Positions 11,754 through 22,361 of a DNA stretch of 64,000 nucleotides are shown here, piece by piece; position 1 is the first letter of the stretch, and the number at the start of each line of letters is the position of its first letter. A model generated the notes under the pieces. It searched no databases. It was given only the letters and a program-made list of their open reading frames with translations, and was not told the origin of the DNA. A program made the position numbers and the translations under genes. This DNA comes from Laetiporus sulphureus 93-53 (Eukaryota > Basidiomycota > Agaricomycetes > Polyporales > Laetiporaceae), in assembly GCF_001632365.1 (NCBI RefSeq), contig NW_024468510.1:799143-863142 (forward strand), in the 5' to 3' direction.

Positions 11754-13333
11754 ATGTCATCGTCTCTGACCTCCACCATCCCTCCTTCATGGCAGCACGC
11801 ATGGGAGGCTGCCCAGCCGCGACTGGTGCAAATCAAAGATTCTCTGGTGTCTTCGACTTCTCCTGCTCCTCGTATAACACGCGTCGGTCAACTTGACGCG
11901 GAGCTGTTGGATCAAGAACTCGTCCAGCTCCTCACAGAACCTCTTGTAAAGGCTTTAAGCCTTGTCAATGTTCGCTCAGTCCCCTCCTCTCATGTGCTCT
12001 GCCCTGAAGTGTAGTCCTGCTGCAGTCCGCCTGGAAGGCTCGCTTTGAGCCGGAAGTGGCCTTGTTCATCCAGCTGACACTGTACAAGCTATCGGTATGG
12101 AATACCGGTGCCAGCTACGGCGCAGGATTGCAAGGTTTGAGATATGCGACTCAAGGAGGCAGTGGCAGGAATGAAACGGGTAAGAGAATGCTTGTTATGG
12201 AGAAATATGTCTGATATGCGTGCAGGGGCCGGGCTCTCCTACCATACACTCATTCTTCATGGCGCTCTGACCACGCTTGTCCCCTACTGTCACACGCGGC
12301 TCCGGAACCATGCACTGTCTCAGGCATGGCCGGATGCTCCATCCTCGGATCGGCGACGGAAAGCTTGGGAACTCCTCACCCGTGTCGAGTCTACACACGG
12401 CCTATTCGGACTGTTAAATTTCATCGCATTCCTATGGAATGGACGGTGAGCATATATCCAACTGCATTCTCACGTTTCAGGCAACGCTGACGTCTGTAGG
12501 TTCCGCACATTAGCTGACAGGCTGTTCGGCTTGCGGCTGGTGCCGACGCAGAGACTTACCAGACGGGATGTCTCATACGAGTATATGAATCGTCAGATGG
12601 TTTGGCATGCCTTCACGGTGAGTATAGGATAAAATGGCTCGTTGATCTTTCTTTTAACTCTTTATAGGAATTTTTGCTCTTCCTCCTCCCTTTGATAAAT
12701 ACCCGAGCTTTGCGACGCTGGATTTCCATATCAATGTCTCGGCTGACACCATCTAGTCTACTTCCGGGGCCGGTTCGCTCGTTTGTCGGCCTGAAAGCAC
12801 AGGATGACGCGCAAACGGTGCAACACACGCGGCGAGGACCATATTGGTCATTACCTGAGGATCAATGCGCCATCTGTGTTGAAAATGCATCCACGAATTT
12901 CAATCTGAACGATCCTGCCAATGCGTTCAGCTCGGTGGACAGCCTTTCTCCTTACAGCAACGCCAACACACCGCAGCCTGGAACTGATGCGACGGGACAC
13001 AGTGACGAACCGCCCGCATACCCGATTCATAATTCGTACATCACATCGTGCGAGCACGTCTACTGCTACTATTGCATTTCAGAGCGGATGGTGCGCACAG
13101 CAGAAGATCGTTCCGGCTCAGGGCCAGGTGGAACACGGTGGGAATGTTTGCGCTGTACCGAGGGCGTAATAGGTGCCGACAGGCTTGAGGCAGAGGCGGA
13201 AGGATCGGAATACGAGAGTGGCGAGGAGGATGATGAGGACGATCTGGACTTTGACTACGGGAGCGAGGATATGGAGTTCACTGATATGAGCGGCAGTATG
13301 GGAAGTTACAGCGAGTCTGGAATGTCAGAATAG
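11754..13333 (+). CDS. PEX2: Peroxin-2, peroxisomal RING ubiquitin ligase, 457 aa
   Basis: PEX2, with PEX10 and PEX12, forms the peroxisomal membrane ligase that ubiquitinates the import receptor PEX5. Exons: 11754-11969, 12026-12179, 12226-12445, 12500-12617 and 12668-13333. The first donor (gttcgc) is weak, and nearby GT sites are possible. The N-terminal domain has LDAELLDQELVQLL and LYKLSVWNTGASYGAGLQGL. The C-terminal RING begins CAIC at about residue 303 and resumes, after an about 50-residue Ser/Pro insertion, with ITSCEHVYCYYCISERM and WECLRC. The tail is very acidic (EEDDEDDLDFDYGSED). The insertion inside the RING and the acidic tail are the unusual points. Confidence 0.9.
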
Positions 13334-13857
13334 TAGTTTTTATGGAATTTGTTTCTGTTTATATGGAATCCGTAACACTTGGAGGTGTTTCTGGCTGTCG
13401 ATCAGCTCAAGGACCAGGTTTTCACGGGCAGAGTGCTGTTCTGTTCACCATCGCGGTAAACCCAGATTGATTACGGGGATATTGCTGAATTCGTTATGTA
13501 AACCCACGATGAACCAATAAGAGTTGTTGATGTTCTTGTTCTTGAAGGATAGCGATCTCGTAGTGATGCGACTTTGGCAGCATCTTATTCACCTCCCAGT
13601 GGCCGGACCCTGTCAAGGGTTCCACTGGCAGAACACTCACGAGTTTTGACAGGTGAGCATGGCGCGAACCCGAGACTTTTTTTTTTTTCCTGTGGCACAT
13701 GGAGAATGTGCTGCTTGGTTAAAGCGTCCGCAAGACGCGGTCACATGCTATGCACGTGGGCGCGTCTTCCGCCTCTCCGCCTAGCACGCGCCTCTCCGCT
13801 CAGCACGACGCGTCGTGCACGTAACCATTAGCACGCTCAATCTCTCCTGCTGTCACC
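13334..13857. promoter_or_regulatory. PEX2 3' region and MTH1 promoter
   Basis: This gap of 524 bp contains a run of 12 T at 13677-13688. A perfect 16 bp palindrome, GCACGACGCGTCGTGC, lies at 13803-13818. Its centre ACGCGT (13808-13813) is an MCB-type site 45 nt before the MTH1 ATG. The T run is not preceded by recognisable tRNA A and B boxes. Confidence 0.4.
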
Positions 13858-14651
13858 ATGCAATCCACTCTCCCACCTGGCTTAGACGTGACAGAAGAAC
13901 TGGAGAAGATATCGGAAGGAGGCTCTTCGCTTTGGTTAGACTTCGAATCTGTCAGGCTATATACGAACGCGTTCATCAGACAGGATGAGAAGGTGTGCTG
14001 TCTTTCAATTCTTACCCGAACTGTTCGCATGGACGCATGTTGTAAACGCAGCTCCTGCTCGGATACAAGAAGAGGGGTTTTGGAAAGGATTTGTGAGTCT
14101 GCTGGTGATCTCTGATCAACAGCTGATGCTCATGGACCTCAGGTTCAATGGCTTCGGTGGAAAGGTAGACGTAGGGGAGACACCTCTGGAGGCAGCTATT
14201 CGTGAGCTTGAGGTAATATTGCTCATAATAATAGACGTCTTTCCTCATGTGCGAGCACTTTAGGAGGAAGCTGGCATAACAGCTCCTTTGGAGCATTGCG
14301 GCACTCTCTTCTTCACTAGCACAGACTCGAAAGAAGCAGCATATATAGAGGTCTTCTACGCGGAACAATTCTCTGGGACAGTCACTGATTAAGCGCTTTC
14401 ACCGAAGTGTTTCAAATGGCAACTCGGACTCATATCTGTATAGGACGGAGGAGATGCGTCCCCAATGGTTCGCAATATCCAGCGCCAAAGAACAAGGCTT
14501 GGATCCTATTCCTTTTGATAAGATGTGGGAAGATGATCGCCTTTGGATGCGCCTGCTGTTGGGCGGCTGTCACTTCGTTGGCCGCGTTGACTTCGGTCCA
14601 GACGCACATCTTCAGAAATGGTGGTTTGGAGTGAGACCACGTTCCAGCTGA
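13858..14651 (+). CDS. MTH1-type NUDIX hydrolase (oxidised dNTP sanitiser) with a broken splice donor
   Basis: The MTH1/NUDT1 family hydrolyses 8-oxo-dGTP and related nucleotides so they are not built into DNA. Exons 13858-13992, 14052-14092, 14143-14212, 14264-14388 and 14444-14651 would give 192 aa. The NUDIX box is complete: GGKVDVGETPLEAAIREL then EEEAGI, preceded by LLLGYKKRGFG, very close to human MTH1. The last exon holds EEMRPQWFAI and FDKMWEDDRLWMRLLL, matching the MTH1 substrate pocket (the WxDD motif). Between exons 4 and 5 the donor reads TT (14389-14390) followed by AAGC where GTAAGC is expected. If the intron is not removed, TAA at 14390-14392 ends a 124-residue protein without the pocket. 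All other junctions are canonical. Confidence 0.82.
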
Positions 14652-15482
14652 ACACCCATTTACGGGGGGGTTATCACTTGTGCACATAGGATCGTCACTG
14701 CAACGTCATTTCAAGGGACATATCACCAGGAAAATGCCATGGGCCAGTGCACGACATACTACCAGACTGCGTACCATCAAAGTAGGGTTCATTCCTGATG
14801 GTAGCCGATGAGTCGCTCATAGGTCTCGAGAAGGAACAGAGCAGGTTCCTTGAGGGGCGAGTGTGCACACTTAGGAAGCATAAATAGCTGCGAGAGTTTC
14901 TGATGGGTGCTTTGTCTAGTGCTGTAAAGTTGGTCGATGGTCTCACAGCAATAATAATTGCGGATACTAATGGGATATTTGATGGTTTGATGGCGGTTCA
15001 TACGTATGGAGGACTCAGTAACACGGCAGACATGATGCGATTTATCAGTGTGAAAAATAGTCGGCTGATGTCTTACATTTGTGGCAAAGGTTTGCTAATG
15101 TGGCATTTAAATGGCAAATAGCGACATGAAATGCCGTGGTTGCAAATATTTGTCGCCTGTGTAAGAAATCAGACATTTACACATAATTTTCCACGTTGAT
15201 AAATCGCACCATGTCTGCCGTGGAATGTGATGAATGGCATTGCAAAATACAGTCTAGTGCCTGATTGCGACTCGGGGAGGGCAAGGACTGACTCTGTCCA
15301 TGAAGTTTGCATACACGTCTTAATACAGCCCATAACGGGTTGTGAGCAACTTGAGCACAGACTCGTGAAGGTGTGGCCATGCCATAGGCAGCCAGCGCCA
15401 CACACGCGTCGGCCGCGTCGCGTCGCTCGTTCATCTCACTTCCATCCCTTACACTGCACTGTGGTGCCTTTTCCTCGCAACA
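14652..15482. other. Intergenic region with a long inverted repeat
   Basis: No supported gene lies in these 831 bp. The centre is AT-rich and holds the imperfect palindrome listed separately at 15022-15222. The POLD3 end has ACGCGT at 15404-15409, 74 nt before the POLD3 ATG, followed by a C/T-rich leader. Confidence 0.45.
15022..15222. repeat. About 200 bp imperfect inverted repeat (MITE-like or hairpin)
   Basis: The outer 13 bases CACGGCAGACATG (15022-15034) are repeated exactly in reverse complement at 15210-15222. Moving inward, TGCGATTTATCA at about 15036-15047 matches its complement at about 15197-15208. Weaker matches continue (AATGTCT/GATGTCT, TGTGGCATTT/CACGGCATTT) almost to the centre near 15120. 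The whole could fold into one long bulged hairpin. I see no clear target-site duplication and no coding capacity. Confidence 0.6.
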
Positions 15483-17780
15483 ATGGAGACTGAACGCAGC
15501 GATTATCTCACGAAGCAGCTCGTTGTAGAGAGGAATGTGGTCAGTAGCCAGAGGCCGCCGAGCACTCGCAGTATTCCACTGACAACCACCAGGTCACCTT
15601 CCGTTCCCTCAGCCGGCACTTCAATATTCATGTCAATTTTGCAAAGAAGTACGTGCCTCCTGTAACGATGGGACGTCATTAAGTGTCAGAACTGCCGTTG
15701 AGCACCATCACGTAGTGACCTCGCGGCTTTCCACGCTGCCTCACAGGGGTCACCGTCGCCAGCCTATGCGACATATCTCTTGACTGGAGAAGTGTTGCCT
15801 CCACCAGCGACAACATCTCAAGAATCGCAACCCACTGATATGGATGTGGACTTGGAGGAAGTTGCAGATGATAGTGGAGAACCGGATAGCGAAGAAGTAC
15901 CCGCTGTGAAGGTAACCCTTGTCGGAGAGACTGATGTCGACAGTGCGTATGTACGTCATCCTTTGGTTAACCTCTAACGTTTTCCCGAGAGCAGGGGTGA
16001 AATCTCAGTATAAACGTCTATTCTCGCAACATATATACAGCTTGTCCCCGGCACCGTTGATTGTACGTACTCATCTTAGTGAAGGACGGAAAGGGTAGCG
16101 AGTCGAATGACCTTTTACCGTCCAGGATGCAGGCCTCATTTGCCCGCCTTCAGATAAGGTGCACGAATTGGATGCAAAGATCTCGTCAGAGGCATCCGTA
16201 CTACTAGGAAGGATCGTCGGCCCTCACGTTCATGTCCGTTCCATATTCAGCGCATGTTGACATGGCCTACTGACACTTGATGATATAGATCGGCAGGCAC
16301 ATAGCACCTGTGGCATCATCCTCAAAAGTAAAGGATTTTGCAAGGTCAAAATCTTCACTCTCAGTCAAGCAAGAACAGAAGGTAGAGAAGGCAAAGGAGG
16401 AGCTGGAGCAGGCGATCAAAAAAGAACCCAAGGAAGAGCCGAAGCTGACACTGAAGGAACATGCGAAGCACAAAGAGAAACCGCCAGCCCTGAAAGTGAA
16501 AGAATCAGGAAAGCTTGACTGGAGCAAGGCGAAGGCCAAAGAGACAGAAGAGAAAATTCGAACAGTAAAGGGCAAGCAGTCGGTGAAGGATGGATTCAAG
16601 AAGAGAGCTGCTAGTGGAAAGAAGAGCCGGGCTACATCACCGAGCACAGATGAGAGCTCCCGTCAAGGGACACCTGCAATGGCTTCATCCAAGACAGTAG
16701 TCAAGGTGGGCCCGATATTATGCGTTCCATGTTGGCGTCTGCTGCATTATTGTTCCGTAGAGGGGGACGAAGCGCAAATCCGGGATGATGCCTTCATCAG
16801 ACTCGGATGAGGAGGATGACAGCGTGTCTCCGCCTCCCCGAAAGAAGAGTCCCATCTCCAAAAGTGCTTCCGTTAGGCCGACATCCTCAAAGGATGAACC
16901 CAAGGTTGCTCTGCACTGTTCTAGTGGTACGAATGGCTCGCTAAGCAATCTACAGAGGACAATGAAGCGCAAGCCGACCTTGCGTCTCATGTTGGACTCC
17001 GAAGAGGGCGAGGGAGAGTTCAAGCCTCTTCTTCCCACACGACCCAAGAAGGGTGTTGTCCTTTCGGAAGATGAGGAGTTCGAGAAGCCTGACACGTACT
17101 CTCGTCCAGCGAGCAGTAGGAGGAAGGCAAGGCCAAGATCTAGGCGCAGTGAGACTCCGACTGAAGCAGAGAAGAGCCTCAGGGCGATGATGGATGTTGA
17201 TGACGGTGCGTGCAGCGTTGCGTGGGGATCGTTGCACGAGAACTCATGGCCTAACAGATGAGGTCATCAGAGTGTCGCATTCCGTGCCGCCGGACACCGA
17301 GCCAGAAGCGGACGAGACGCAAAACGAAGACGTTGATGTCGAGATGGTCGAGGACTCGGAACCAGAGAGGGTCGAGAACAAACCAAGGAGGAAGAGGGAA
17401 AAGAAAGTCATCCCTACCGGCAGGAATGGATTGAAGAAGAGACGAGTTCTCAAAAGTCGGACAAAGGTAGACGAGAAGGGATACATGAGTGAGACCTGTT
17501 ATATTTTACAGTAAGTGCTCTGGCTGACCGGTTTCATCAAGTCACGGAGGACTATTCCTCGTATGAATCCGTCGAGGAAGAAGAGGAACAAGCAGACGAA
17601 TCTGCGAAGATAAAGACAAAGAGGAGCTCATTTGCGAAGGGGCATACCAAGCCTAAGATCAAGGTAAACGATCGAACAGCAAGCAAAACCTCCGGCGATT
17701 CCTCTGGCTTGAAGAGTCGGAAATCCACTGCGAAGACTCCCGCCAACTCAACTCTTATGACTTTCTTTGGCAAGAAATAG
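15483..17780 (+). CDS. POLD3: DNA polymerase delta subunit 3 (Cdc27/POLD3), about 612 aa
   Basis: This non-catalytic subunit links polymerase delta to PCNA. Exons: 15483-15539, 15593-15648, about 15690-15711, 15747-15942, 15995-16062, 16126-16233, 16289-16705, 16761-17205, 17258-17488 and 17542-17780. The N-terminal domain has LVVERNVVTFRSLSRHFNIH, AYATYLLTGE, VKVTLVGETDVD, YKRLFSQHIYSLSPAPLI and ends near LLGRIVGPH. A long charged, KE-rich disordered part follows. The last residues, STLMTFFGKK, form a C-terminal PCNA-interacting (PIP) motif, exactly where the family carries one. Intron 2 is uncertain: the acceptor at 15689 makes it 41 nt, and 15683 makes it 35 nt. The promoter has an MCB site at 15404. 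Confidence 0.9.
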
Positions 17781-17959
17781 TGATTGTAGATGTTGCGTCT
17801 TCTTTCAAATGGGGATCCATTCCATCGTTATGCACTTCAAGCTACATATTAGGTACATTATGGAGCCATGTAAATTCGCTACTTCACGGGCGATTCCTAT
17901 CGTCAAGCAGTGGTTGAGTGCTGCTGCAATGTCGAACAGATCAGTACGCACAGCAAAAT
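17781..17959. other. Short convergent 3' region POLD3 / KAP120
   Basis: Only 179 bp separate the facing stop codons, so the two 3' UTRs probably overlap as antisense transcripts. No other feature is visible. Confidence 0.4.
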
Positions 17960-20900
17960 TCATCGGCGTGTCAGTTCTGCACCGATTTGCTGCAAGACAA
18001 GGGGGTCGGCGTCCTCGAGGTACAGCCTGTTGAATTCAGCCGACCCCCCGCACACACTCTCGGCCTCTTGCACCCGAGCGGCGACGTAAGCGGTCAACTG
18101 GATAGTTCGTGCAGGGTCATTATCATAAAGCTGACAGCCCACATCAGTGACAATCCGGAGATATAAATGGCACAACGTACAGCTTTGCGGCGAGCATACT
18201 CAAGAGTGTTTTCGGACTCTTTGTAGAAGGAGTTGGTCGGCTGATCCCAGTAGGCCACTAGAGTCGGATCGCTAGAAGCCACGGTCAGTTATGCCGCACA
18301 GCAACAGACAACCACGCTTACGTAGACTCTTCATCTTGCACTTGCGCCTCCTTGATCTCACTGAAGACATCCATCCAGAGGTTGCAAATCTCCGTGGAGA
18401 GGCGGTCGAGAACTTCGGGCCGACCGGTGGATACAAGGCTTGTTATGCCCATTGCCGCCAACTTCCGGAGACGAGGCTCTGACATGTTATCGAACTACGT
18501 GATGCTACGATGTCATGACATGTGTCCTTCACGACGTGAAACTCACGCACCCTGGTCCACCACTGATTCAAGACACCCTCCCAAAGTTCTGTTTCTTTAG
18601 TTTCTAGAATCGGCGCTGCTCCGGACATCAGGTTCAGGAATAGTTGCTTGTCCGCAAAGGCTATTCGTGCCATCACATAAATATAGGATGTCAGAACAGG
18701 CGTGGATGCCTAGATGTGTTAACGGATGTCAATTTATGGACGGTCCGAGGATCACGAGAATATCTGTACCTTGTCATCAACCAAAGTCTTGACCAGAAGG
18801 GCGAAGAGTCCTGAAACGTGTAGCGCCTCTCCCCACAGCGCAGACGGAGCAATTTGGAAAAGTATTGTCAAACTTGTCGCCATGCTCGTGATGTTCACTC
18901 CCATCGCTTGCTTGATCGCTTTGACATAAGCACGGAACAAATCTACCGCAAAAGGCTACACCGGAGCTCATTAATGTCAGTCTTTCTCTTTCACATGGTG
19001 TCCGCGACGTACCTGAAGCACACGTGCGGGATCCAGCAGGTAGTACGACTCGATTATGTCGACGATCTTTCCCAGCAAGTCCAGGTTTTCAGAAAGCAGC
19101 GAAATGGCAATAGGGAACAGTTCGATCAATCCTGGGCCGCCGTCTACTCCTTCCAAAGTAACGGTATTTCGCAGTGCCATATGCCACAAGATCATGGCAT
19201 CCTGGTCCAAGTGGAGTATAGACTGAAAGTCGGTTAGCCAGCACCGTTGCAATATCTGACTATCTGAACTCACTCCAGGTGACAGGCTGTCACGCACTAG
19301 AGGCACGACGAGACTACTCAGAGGCACCGAATGTTCTTTCGAGGACTGTGCGTACACGAATGATCAATGATAAGGGACTCTGCACATGAGCATGGTCTTA
19401 CCTCTATTAATTTTGTCACTGTCTCGAGTAGCGAAACCTTGAAGAGCCAATCTTCTCCGGCAGTTGTCCCTACAGCAAGACTGCAATCAGCACAACCATC
19501 TGGCCCGTGTGAACTTGGTTATATACACAGTTGAGGCAGAGGTCCAGCGATGTTGCGTATCAAAGGGACAATCTGTACCGTTTTTCAGCAACGCAGAGAC
19601 GCAACAACCAGAACAGTCCTACTTACGCGACTTTCAGCACGCTCAATGACTGTATTGAGACTACGAGCAACGCGACGCTTGCTCTCCAACGTCTCCGCTT
19701 CTGCTGTCAGCCGTTCGAGTTCATTCACTACCGCTGGCAAGAAGGGAACAAACACATTAACGTCAAATTGGATTGTCTAGATGAGAACTATTATTTCAGT
19801 AAAGGCCTCTACTCAAGCATTATGGAATATACTCACGTCCAGACACTCTCGTAATGCCATGGCTGCTGTCAGCCGCACGACCTCGTCCGTCCCAGGGCCG
19901 CGATCCTGCAGCAGATAGAGCAAAATTTGCCAGATCAGCGCATTATTGGCGGGACAGCAGTCCACCGAGACCCATTTGCCAACCAACCAAGCGATACGGC
20001 GCTTTAGGATGGGATAGCTATTGTATTGATCATGAGCTGACCATCCACGAGACGGATTTCTGTGTAACCCCTTACCTTGGGTTAGTCTCCTGGGCTTCTC
20101 TGACAAGCGTGCGTTCTAACCACTGCTCGAAAGGAATGACACCTTTCAATTTCTGCGCGCATCGCCCGATGGCGCAGTACAGCGCTTCCTTTTGAACGAC
20201 ACTGTCAAGATCACTTGGGTGTTGCCCTGCGCTTCATTAGAAGGGTATGAAATACGAGTCAAGCAGCATGACACGCACCGACCATCTGCTCGAAGGTCAT
20301 TTGGAGAAGAGGTATGACATATTGATGGTAGTTGGTAGAAAGTGTCATAACAACTCGTTCGGCACATGGCTTCATGCCAGTGGCACGATCAGCTTCGAAA
20401 AGAAATGCAGCATAGAGCTTACGCGGAGCTCGAAGACCCACTGCTCGTTTTCCTGTTCTTCGACATTGACCCAATTTTCCGGATCGGCCTCCCATTCCTG
20501 CAGATCGCCGGTATTCAATGGAATGAAACGCGTGACTAACAGCTTCACAGCATTTTCCACGAACTCCTTGGTCAAAGCTGGCAACCATGAGCACATCGAT
20601 TCCGTTCATGGTTTGTGTGTTGCACGTACATGTCACATTTTCGGTCCCGTCCTTACGCACAGGCGCCCACTGCGGTAGGCTGTCCTTGAACAGGACCATA
20701 GCTTGCACCAGAAAGCGGACAGGAAATACAGCAGTGGGAGTGTCTAGAAGCTAGCAGGTATGATGTCGCGTTCATGAACGGCCCGGGAAAGCGGGACGTA
20801 CCTGCGGTGTACTCTGGGGGAGCACTGGATGCTTGCACCACCTTACTCCAATAATACAGCACGAGATCACTGCTCATCGGAAGGGTAACGAATCGACTGG

Positions 20901-22120
20901 GGCTCAACTTCTGCATGCGCTGGAAGAGCTTTCCAAAGAGACGGACGTGACGAGTCAGTAGATCCAGAGAACGCTGCCCAATGCTAGTCAATGGCTGCAT
21001 CTGAGTAGCAGAGACAAGACTGATCCGCAATTCAGACAATGTTTGTAGCTGTACTGCGGATGCTTGGAATAGTTGGTGTATCTATCGACGGAATTAGAAA
21101 ATGTGGATAAGTGACGGAGAACCATGAGTCCCACGTACCCACGGTTCAACATCTACGAATTTGGCATTGACAAGGCGATTCCAGCTCCATTCGGCCATCT
21201 TAACGACGCACTTGAACACAAGATGAGCTACAAGCAGATCCTCCACTACATGTGGTTGCGTGATGCTGGCAGGCGTTATTGAGGAAGAGAATGACATCGT
21301 CACTTGAGAGTAGTGACCCATCATTACTAGATGAAGCTGTTGTACGAGCTGTTACAGAAATTGAAGTTAGAGGCAATGCTGCTGCACGTCAAGTGGACTC
21401 ACCTCGGCCATTGATTTGATTCCTGCGGGGAGCTTCAAGCTCATGAACTCTTTCAAGATAGCATTCATTGCTTCTAATGCACGACGGAGAGGCATCGCGG
21501 AGCTCATGCTGAGATCTGTAGAACGCGCTTCTATGCTTCCGTTGATCACAGCCAACAATTGTGGTATGAGGTCAGGCCTGCGAGACGTCAAGAGCTTGCC
21601 AACTACGCACACGCACGACGCACCAGTGCTGAGGGTAGTCTGCGCGTGCAATCTTTGCAATAATGACCGAGTTGCATTCGGAAATCTGAGCATTTTGAGC
21701 GACTACGCCAGCATTCGATGAAAGGGATTTGCTTACGACGTCATCACTCTCGTCGAGTAATAACAAGCATCGACCACGTATGCTCACACGCTGTTCATCG
21801 GATAGGAACCTAAAAGGGTGTTCGTTCACAAGAAATGTCAACGGACTAAGAAACCTAACTCACCTCCTCGACCGCCAATGGCCCAACGCAGCGTTCTTGA
21901 ACTGAATAATACTCTGCTGGCGCACTGGAAGCGGAACTGTTTTCTGGGCTGCAATTTCGTGCAAGATATTGAAAGCGCCGAACAACTGGAGCATCTGCTT
22001 CAACCGCATGGCGGAGGACTGCAGCACCGCTGGGTCCTGAGATGCGGCGCCGCATAGAACATCGTAGAGTTCGTCAGGCGAGACTGTCTCACCCTGTGCA
22101 GGCGTGACCTTTGTGGGCAT
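17960..22120 (-). CDS. KAP120: Importin-11/Kap120-family karyopherin, 1020 aa
   Basis: Karyopherin-beta nuclear transport receptor made of HEAT repeats. I can join 21 exons in frame from ATG 22120 to TGA 17960, with 20 introns of 46-68 nt. Recognisable blocks are LVQQ and FNILHEIAAQKTVPLPVRQQ, then SIIQFKNAALGHWRSRR (the importin-beta N-terminal domain). Others are RCLLLLDESDDVISECNSVI, IAKIARADYPQHWPDLIPQL, FELRPCAERVVMTL, and AGPLPQLWTTAGEDWLFK near the middle. The C-terminus reads YDNDPARTIQLTAYV. The length fits Kap120 (about 1030) and IPO11 (975). In yeast Kap120 carries cargo such as Rpf1. The second intron (21686-21736) is 51 nt with no stop, so unspliced RNA would add 17 residues. It shares a promoter with SLX4. 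Confidence 0.9.
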
Positions 22121-22361
22121 GATTCTGGTTCAGGAATGTCCAAGCTGCAGAGCAACGAGGCGAAGGGGAGGATCGAGGCCAGCGGGCGACCTCAGTTGTG
22201 GCGGAAGGACGCCGTCAGACGCGTGCGGACGCGACCTACTTATTTAGCAAATTGGCTCGTCGCGTCGACGCGTCTCGCATGTTGTTCTCGCTATCTCGCT
22301 CATGAAACGCGCCTGTCTCTCCCTCCAGACCTACACGTGTTCGGCTATTCGAGCTCACTCT
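22121..22361. promoter_or_regulatory. Bidirectional promoter KAP120 / SLX4 with two ACGCGT sites
   Basis: This stretch lies between divergent starts. ACGCGT occurs at 22219-22224 and 22268-22273. The sites are MCB-type elements recognised in fungi by MBF-like factors that activate G1/S genes. An in-frame upstream ATG for SLX4 lies at 22302. Confidence 0.45.

Noticed and set aside
13640..13690. T12 run after a GC-rich segment, looking like a Pol III terminator
   Set aside because: No A box or B box with proper spacing precedes it on either strand, and no cloverleaf can be drawn.
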